DNA of 18,531 nucleotides from Bacteroidales bacterium (GTDB taxonomy: Bacteria; Bacteroidota; Bacteroidia; Bacteroidales; P3), in contig DUQY01000273.1 of the NCBI GenBank assembly GCA_012837565.1, positions 1 through 18,531 on the forward strand, in the 5' to 3' direction. The notes beneath the pieces were generated by a model. It did not search any database. It saw only the letters and a program-made list of their open reading frames with translations, and was not told where the DNA came from. The position numbers and the translations under genes are program-made. Below, piece after piece: positions 14,984 to 18,531 of this stretch. Each line of letters opens with the position of its first letter. Position 1 is the stretch's first letter.

Positions 14984-15088
14984 TAAAACAAAGAAAGGAT
15001 TTCTTGAATCGCCACTTTAAAAAAATGAATCAAAGAAAGAATTTTCTGAATCAAAGAAAGAATTTAGTGAATCAAAGAAAGAAAAATC
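14984..15088. repeat. Five-unit tandem array with a 21-bp period
   Basis: Three consecutive units (15026-15046, 15047-15067, 15068-15088) share the 16-base core TGAATCAAAGAAAGAA followed by a variable 5-base end. Two upstream 21-bp blocks keep the period: 14984-15004 resembles the consensus with about five mismatches, and 15005-15025 keeps only the opening TGAATC and an A-rich end. The array lies between the rubredoxin terminator and the 3' end of the TonB-like gene. On the plus strand a 23-codon frame (ATG at 15025, stop ending at 15096) reads a 7-residue repeat, NQRKNFL-like. I do not call it a gene. Confidence 0.85.
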
Positions 15089-15105
15089 TGAAATAAGGAT
15101 TCGTT

Positions 15106-15846
15106 TTATCTTCTGAACTTATAGGTTATGGTTCCTTTTTGTTCGAATGGTGCATTTGGGTTTTCAGAGAAGATTGAACGGCTTGCTGCACTTTCACAAT
15201 TACGCCACAATGAACGATTGTCAATTGTTGTGCCTCTTGCTCCTGCAACTGCTCTGGTTACTTTCCCTTCTGGGTTTACCCATATTGTAACAACAATTGA
15301 TCCTACTTCGTCGGTTTTTGATGGAGGTAAGCTTAGACTCTTTGAATCCCTTCCTATTAAAGAGAATGAGGTTCCTGAACCTGTTAGGTCGTAGCCTGTG
15401 CCTCCACCACCCGTTCCTTCACCTTCATCTACTCCTGATCCTTTGCCTTGTCCTACTCCTCCGCCATCTTGACCCTTTACCTTACCTTTTCTGAATAGGG
15501 CATTTGGATTAACGGTTTCCTCTGGGGAGGCTACGTTTTTCTTTGGAGCATCAGTTTTCTTAGCAACAATAGGGCTGTCTTCTGCGTCTTGTGAATAAAA
15601 ATCTTCTTCCGAACTAGAAACATCGTGAATTGAACCTTGTGCATCGCTTCCGCCTGCATCTCCTATTAGAGCGTTTCCATCTCCAAGCAGGTCTCCAATA
15701 TTCATTTCCACTCCTATTTCAGGTGGTGGTGGGTCTAGATATTTTAACCCCGTGAAATAAAGCAACAATAAAATAACTCCATGAAATAATAGGGTTACTA
15801 TTAAACTTGTGATGGTTCTTTTATTATCTTTATCTTTTAATTCCAT
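15106..15846 (-). CDS. TonB/TolA-like energy transducer
   Basis: The 246-residue protein is built like a TonB-family transducer. It has a cytoplasmic N-terminus, one membrane segment (about residues 13-33) carrying a histidine (His22) where TonB and TolA have their functional one, a periplasmic linker, and a C-terminal globular domain (about 178-246: VGSIVVTIWVNPEGKVTRAV and FEQKGTITYKFRR) of the TonB C-terminal type. Such proteins carry energy from the ExbB/ExbD motor to the outer membrane. The linker is acidic and glycine-rich (122-160), with only a short proline run after the membrane segment, unlike the Pro-Lys linker of E. coli TonB. It starts 2 nt after the exbD-like stop. TonB- versus TolA-like role cannot be decided. 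Confidence 0.88.
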   Translation of the reverse strand: MELKDKDNKRTITSLIVTLLFHGVILLLLYFTGLKYLDPPPPEIGVEMNIGDLLGDGNALIGDAGGSDAQGSIHDVSSSEEDFYSQDAEDSPIVAKKTDAPKKNVASPEETVNPNALFRKGKVKGQDGGGVGQGKGSGVDEGEGTGGGGTGYDLTGSGTSFSLIGRDSKSLSLPPSKTDEVGSIVVTIWVNPEGKVTRAVAGARGTTIDNRSLWRNCESAASRSIFSENPNAPFEQKGTITYKFRR

Positions 15847-15848
15847 TT

Positions 15849-16262
15849 CTATTTATTTGCTTCGGTTGCAAGTATTACTCTATGGCTTTGTCCGGTTTGT
15901 GCGTTTATTTTATTAACCGCATCAATAACTACTACCACATATTGTATTGGAACAGTTTTGTCTGCATGCAGTTTTATTGTTCCGTCTTGTATGTTTGCTG
16001 TGTAGTTGTATATGGCAGATTGTAGCTCTGCCTCTGGTGTTGGTTGATTCTCTACAAAAAACTGGTTGTCGGTGTCAATTGAAACTGTTACGTTTTGCTT
16101 TGCCATTGTTTGTCCAGAGCTGCTTTTTGGTAATAGTATTTTGATTGCATTTGGACTTATAAGGGTAGAGGTCAACATAAAGAAGATAAGCAACAAAAAA
16201 ACTAAGTCGCTCATCGATGAGGCATTAAAATTTGGATCTATTTTATTTCTTGTTTCAATCAT
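15849..16262 (-). CDS. ExbD/TolR-family proton-channel subunit
   Basis: ExbD/TolR proteins form, with ExbB/TolQ, the inner-membrane proton channel that powers TonB or TolA. The 137-residue protein has one membrane segment (about residues 18-38, SDLVFLLLIFFMLTSTLI) holding the proton-relay aspartate, Asp19, at its start. The periplasmic domain follows (about 40-137), including KLHADKTVPIQYVVVVIDAVNK, typical of the family. It lies 12 nt after the exbB-like gene and 2 nt before the tonB-like gene, so the three are almost certainly one transcript. The TonB or Tol alternative is left open; the order ExbB, ExbD, TonB-like is common in Bacteroidota. Confidence 0.93.
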   Translation of the reverse strand: MIETRNKIDPNFNASSMSDLVFLLLIFFMLTSTLISPNAIKILLPKSSSGQTMAKQNVTVSIDTDNQFFVENQPTPEAELQSAIYNYTANIQDGTIKLHADKTVPIQYVVVVIDAVNKINAQTGQSHRVILATEANK

Positions 16263-16274
16263 TTTAATCAGAGT

Positions 16275-16979
16275 TTAAGCTGGTTCATGTAACAAATCCA
16301 TAAATTCCATTGTTCTTGCTTCAAGTAGGAATACTATTTTATTGATTTTACTTACAAGTATGCTATAAAGGAAATTACAAATAATACCAACAATTAGGCC
16401 ACCTACCGTTGTTACCATTGCTTGGTATATTCCTGAGGATAGAATTTGGATATCGATATTGTTTCCCGCATTTGCCATGTCGAAGAAAGCAATTACCATC
16501 CCTGTTACTGTTCCAAGGAATCCAATGCTTGGTCCTAAGCCTGCAATTGTTCCAACAAGTGATACTCCGTTTTCTAGGCGTGCTACTTCAAGTTTTCCAA
16601 CATTTTCAACAGCTTGGTTAATGTCGTTAAGTGGTCTACCTATTCTTATTAGTCCTTTATCTAACATCCTTCCAATTGGAGAGTCGTTGTTTTTGGTTAG
16701 GCTTCTTGCTCCCTCAAGGTCTCCTTTGTGAATGTATGTCTTAATGTTATTTATGAAGTTCTTGTCTTCCTTTGCAGCTTTGTTAAGGGCAATATATCTT
16801 TCTACGAATATATAGACAGCAACAATTGAGATTATAGCTAAAACTATCATTATCCAACCTCCCTTAAGGGCAAGTTCCATTATGTTCATACTTTTAACTG
16901 TTGGCTCTACTATCGCTTGAGCAGTTTCAACTGCAACGCCTGCGCCTTCTTGGATTTGTAATAAAATGTTTGCTAACAT
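16275..16979 (-). CDS. ExbB/TolQ/MotA-family proton-channel subunit
   Basis: This 234-residue inner-membrane protein has three predicted membrane segments: about 41-59, 139-167 and 183-208. The family motifs GLGPSIGFLGTVTGMVIAF (147-165) and QAMVTTVGGLIVGI (186-199) are present, with the conserved threonines (157, 190/191) that line the proton path in ExbB/TolQ. A cytoplasmic domain lies between segments 1 and 2. It begins 16 nt after the stop of the upstream secreted-protein gene and shares that strand, leaving no room for a promoter between them. Together with the next two genes it forms a proton-driven motor. Confidence 0.94.
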   Translation of the reverse strand: MLANILLQIQEGAGVAVETAQAIVEPTVKSMNIMELALKGGWIMIVLAIISIVAVYIFVERYIALNKAAKEDKNFINNIKTYIHKGDLEGARSLTKNNDSPIGRMLDKGLIRIGRPLNDINQAVENVGKLEVARLENGVSLVGTIAGLGPSIGFLGTVTGMVIAFFDMANAGNNIDIQILSSGIYQAMVTTVGGLIVGIICNFLYSILVSKINKIVFLLEARTMEFMDLLHEPA

Positions 16980-16995
16980 GTATTAGTTATTTTTA

Positions 16996-18531
16996 TTAAT
17001 TTAATATTACTTTTTCTACTTGAACGTGCTTATTGGAATATATCTTAACCAAATATAATCCATTCTTTTGATTGTTTAACGCAAAACTTTCTGGAAGATT
17101 ATCAGAGGCGTAAATTAATTCTCCTAACGATGAATATATCTCTACTCTTGTAATGGATTGCTTATCTTGAGCTTTAAAGTTTATTGTTCCATTTGTTGGA
17201 TTTGGATATACTATTACCTTTTCTGCAATATCGTCAATGTCGTCTTGGAGACCTTCTGGTAGGGTGTTGAAATAATAAATAGCCGACCAATCACTTGTGT
17301 GTTCAGGACATAATGCCCTGATTTGGAGTTTATATTCTTTTTTAGGAGTTAATCCTAATGGATAAAAAACAGGGTTTCCTTCCTTAATTACTCCGGCGTT
17401 TGGAAACGGTTCGGAAGATCTTGCATACAATATCTCCCATTTATTTTGGAGCATTGAGCCAGCCATCCATGTTATAACGGCCGAGGAATGAGTAAAGTTA
17501 GAAACATTAATATTGGTTACGGGGGCGCATGGTGGAGGAACGGTGGTAAAGGAATATGTCCCCGACCAGTCTCCATAAACTTCATCTCCACAAACAGCCC
17601 GAACATAAATTGTGTAATTAACTCCACCTATAAGTCCTGCAAGGTCAACGGTGTCTTTTGTGGTTATTAGGGTTGTTCCTGTCCCAATTAAGTGTCCTGC
17701 GAAACCATAATCAACCTCCCATTTAGTTTGAGCAAAACCCCTAGTGAAAGTTAATCTGGCAGTTGATTGAGTAATGGAATCTACGTTAATATTTGATGGA
17801 ACAGAACCACAAGGATGAAGAGTTCTAAAACTAATTGTGTCAGAATAAACTGTATCATTGGTTGTCTTATTGATGTATTTATATAATAAATAAGCTCTTA
17901 TATAATATCTGTTTCCTGAAATTAAATTGTTTGCTGATGCAGTAAATGGAGCTGGAGGGTTAATTATATTTCCTATCCCTACAACACTCATTGCATTGGA
18001 GTGATTTGGCTCATATTCTAAGTATGAATACAAGAACCCTTTTCCTATCATATTTAAGGCATCCTTTTTATCTGTAGCGGTTGCTCCAAATTTAGCAGAA
18101 GTTAATGTCAAGTCATAAATGGAGTCCATTATACAAGTAGGAGGTTCGGGGGAAAGAGTTGTGACTGTCATTATATCTGAAAAAACGGTATCAGCACCAC
18201 CCGTAGTCTTAGAAACATAAGCTCTAACATAATATGTTTTGTCCGATTCCATATATGTGGAACCAGCATTAATAGTACCAATGTATGAGGCATTTTCAGG
18301 ACAATTTGTTGTACCAACTCTAAGGATTTTGGCACCTGTTGCCCTTGTTGGCACTGGGAGAGTATCAAATATAAACCCATAAGAGTTTACAGCCCAACCG
18401 CCTTTGGTTGTCACCATGGCCGTCATTCTTGCTCCCCAATAAGTAATAGTATCTGATGCAGTTATCATACTAATTACTGGCTGAGTATATGATTTAGATG
18501 CAAAACCTATACTAAAAATAAATACTACTAT
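16996..18531 (-). CDS. Secreted multi-domain protein with T9SS sorting tail (partial, N-terminus beyond window)
   Basis: The reading frame stays open to the window edge, giving 511 visible residues; an internal ATG at 18468 is not the start. The first visible residues (VVFIFSIGFASKSYTQ) look like the end of a signal peptide, so only a few residues are missing. Four Ig-like/fibronectin type III-like modules follow, at about residues 18-126, 129-238, 241-331 and 334-424. Modules 3 and 4 share a PC-start, a KWE-I/V-xY strand and RA-x-C-x(5-6)-DWS. The last 75 or so residues (VIVYPNPTNGTINF through GLYLVKIYSNKHVQVEKVILN) are a type A T9SS C-terminal sorting domain. The protein is probably exported and anchored at the cell surface or released. 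No enzyme domain is visible, and its role is unknown. Confidence 0.92.
   Translation of the reverse strand: MVVFIFSIGFASKSYTQPVISMITASDTITYWGARMTAMVTTKGGWAVNSYGFIFDTLPVPTRATGAKILRVGTTNCPENASYIGTINAGSTYMESDKTYYVRAYVSKTTGGADTVFSDIMTVTTLSPEPPTCIMDSIYDLTLTSAKFGATATDKKDALNMIGKGFLYSYLEYEPNHSNAMSVVGIGNIINPPAPFTASANNLISGNRYYIRAYLLYKYINKTTNDTVYSDTISFRTLHPCGSVPSNINVDSITQSTARLTFTRGFAQTKWEVDYGFAGHLIGTGTTLITTKDTVDLAGLIGGVNYTIYVRAVCGDEVYGDWSGTYSFTTVPPPCAPVTNINVSNFTHSSAVITWMAGSMLQNKWEILYARSSEPFPNAGVIKEGNPVFYPLGLTPKKEYKLQIRALCPEHTSDWSAIYYFNTLPEGLQDDIDDIAEKVIVYPNPTNGTINFKAQDKQSITRVEIYSSLGELIYASDNLPESFALNNQKNGLYLVKIYSNKHVQVEKVILN

Noticed and set aside
15026..15088. CRISPR array.
   Set aside because: The 21-bp units are directly adjacent, with no unique spacers and no nearby cas genes.
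15128..15494. Plus-strand frames antisense to the TonB-like gene.
   Set aside because: They arise opposite the Gly-rich linker and C-terminal domain; the minus-strand protein has recognisable domains and operon context.
17050..17081. TATATTTG on the minus strand inside the secreted-protein gene, a possible exbB promoter.
   Set aside because: The downstream element fits, but the nearest TTTG is 24 nt away rather than 19-21, and the element lies in conserved coding sequence.
18466..18468. ATG at 18468 as the start of the secreted protein.
   Set aside because: The frame continues upstream without a stop to the window edge and encodes the end of a signal peptide, so the real start lies outside.

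Overview
The window reads as a chromosomal segment of an AT-rich member of the Bacteroidota, most likely an anaerobic or microaerophilic Bacteroidales-like lineage. Four things support this. Promoters match the phylum's TTTG / TAnnTTTG pattern. Leaders before genes are A-rich with few Shine-Dalgarno sites. A secreted protein ends in a type IX secretion (T9SS) sorting domain. A small rubredoxin gene is present. The genus cannot be read from the sequence.

Positions 1-14281 (minus strand) form one continuous translation gene cluster. In transcription order it is rpsL, rpsG, fusA, rpsJ, rplC, rplD, rplW, rplB, rpsS, rplV, rpsC, rplP, rpmC, rpsQ, rplN, rplX, rplE, rpsN, rpsH, rplF, rplR, rpsE, rpmD, rplO, secY and map, the last cut by the window edge. 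The str, S10 and spc operons are joined without tuf, and nearly all gaps are under 41 nt. The exception is a 91-nt gap between rpsJ and rplC. All genes look intact. They encode ribosomal proteins, elongation factor G, the SecY translocon channel and the enzyme that removes initiator methionine.

Positions 14282-14702 hold a divergent control region. Two good Bacteroidota-type promoters point into the ribosomal cluster, and a weaker one points at a rubredoxin gene (14703-14864, plus strand). That gene ends in a strong hairpin terminator that may also serve the convergent operon. Between the terminator and that operon lies a short array of 21-bp repeats.

Positions 15106-18531 (minus strand) hold a tightly packed set: a secreted multi-domain protein with a T9SS sorting tail (its start lies beyond the window), then ExbB/TolQ-like, ExbD/TolR-like and TonB-like proteins. 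The last three would form an inner-membrane proton-driven motor that delivers energy to the outer membrane. I saw no CRISPR array, mobile element, tRNA or rRNA, and no clearly new system. The most interesting points are the control region, the rpsJ-rplC gap, the 21-bp repeats and the packing of the T9SS cargo gene against the energy-transduction genes.
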